Positions 63,835-64,000 of a stretch of DNA of 64,000 bases are shown one piece after another (position 1 is the first letter of the stretch; every line of letters starts with the position of its first letter). The translations under genes were made by a program, and so were the position numbers. Origin of the DNA: Bacteroidia bacterium (GTDB lineage Bacteria > Bacteroidota > Bacteroidia > Flavobacteriales > Flavobacteriaceae); assembly GCA_030429455.1 (NCBI GenBank), contig JAUIFC010000003.1, positions 18,838-82,837 on the forward strand. The letters are read 5' to 3'. The notes below the pieces were generated by a model, which was given only the letters and a program-made list of their open reading frames with translations, made no database searches and was not told the DNA's origin.

Positions 63835-64000
63835 AGCGGTCGACCAAATAGCTTGTTATAAACTCTTATTATATTCCATAATAGGAATTGAGTTTTTAAA
63901 GCATCATATATTCTTGCTTTTTGACCCATTATTGCCATTTTTTCATAATCAGGTCTTAAATGGATGGGCATGACCTTCTTTAATTCTGTCTCTTTTTCTT
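63828..64000 (-). CDS. 3' end of a further polysaccharide-cluster gene (partial, edge of window)
   Basis: The minus strand is open from base 64000 to a TAA at 63830-63828 and encodes at least 56 residues (KKVMPIHLRPDYEKMAIMG, then QKARIYDALKTQFLLWNIIR and VYNKLFGRPLW). The stop overlaps the ATG of the GT2 gene in the sequence ATGGTAA, so translation is likely coupled. The fragment is basic and aromatic like the C-terminus of a glycan-biosynthesis enzyme, but I cannot name the family. Confidence 0.6.
   Translation of the reverse strand, partial: EKETELKKVMPIHLRPDYEKMAIMGQKARIYDALKTQFLLWNIIRVYNKLFGRPLW

Overview
The window is a low-GC chromosomal segment of a Bacteroidota bacterium, almost certainly a member of the Flavobacteriaceae. 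Evidence: three SusC/SusD-type outer-membrane uptake pairs, a T9SS C-terminal sorting domain on a secreted nuclease, A-rich translation leaders without Shine-Dalgarno sequences, TAnnTTTG-type promoter -7 boxes, an FtsZ with a very long linker, and a meso-DAP-type MurE. No rRNA, tRNA, CRISPR array or transposase gene was seen.

Layout. (1) 1-3.3 kb: the end of an upstream gene, then an OmpP1/FadL-type porin and an Omp85-family protein. (2) 3.4-21 kb: three consecutive SusC/SusD loci on the + strand (3440-9307, 9700-14481, 14746-20991). The first and third carry extra lipoproteins. No glycoside hydrolase or peptidase lies among them, so substrates cannot be assigned. The first SusC gene is cut by one in-frame amber codon (5279-5281). 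(3) 21-33.5 kb: housekeeping genes (rlmB, a rhomboid protease, rarA); a minus-strand group (radC, a deacetylase-like protein, a YjjG-type nucleotidase, an exported protein); an ABC exporter followed by an ECF sigma operon; an RsmB-type methyltransferase; and a secreted endonuclease I. (4) 33.6-49 kb: a complete minus-strand division and cell-wall (dcw) cluster, mraZ-rsmH-ftsL-ftsI-murE-mraY-murD-ftsW-murG-murC-ftsQ-ftsA-ftsZ. It is tightly overlapped and headed by an apparent MraZ operator of three GTGG boxes at 10-bp period. (5) 49-50.7 kb: a divergent DUF4139 protein. (6) 50.8-64 kb: a minus-strand exopolysaccharide cluster with eight glycosyltransferases, a Wzy-type polymerase, a WcaF-type acetyltransferase and a Wzc-type tyrosine autokinase. 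One GT2 gene there carries a one-base frameshift, and a further partial gene runs off the right edge.

How the genes work together. The dcw genes make lipid II and the divisome. The polysaccharide cluster builds, polymerises and controls export of a surface glycan; flippase and Wza genes are not in view. The Sus loci are outer-membrane importers that depend on TonB.

No wholly new system could be demonstrated. The strongest observations are the amber-split SusC, the frameshifted GT2 whose lost C-terminus can be read in the next frame, the MraZ operator with the non-ATG mraZ start it implies, the shared promoter and leader of the three SusC genes, and the ECF operon whose second protein carries a duplicated GY/F-x-x-PE motif.
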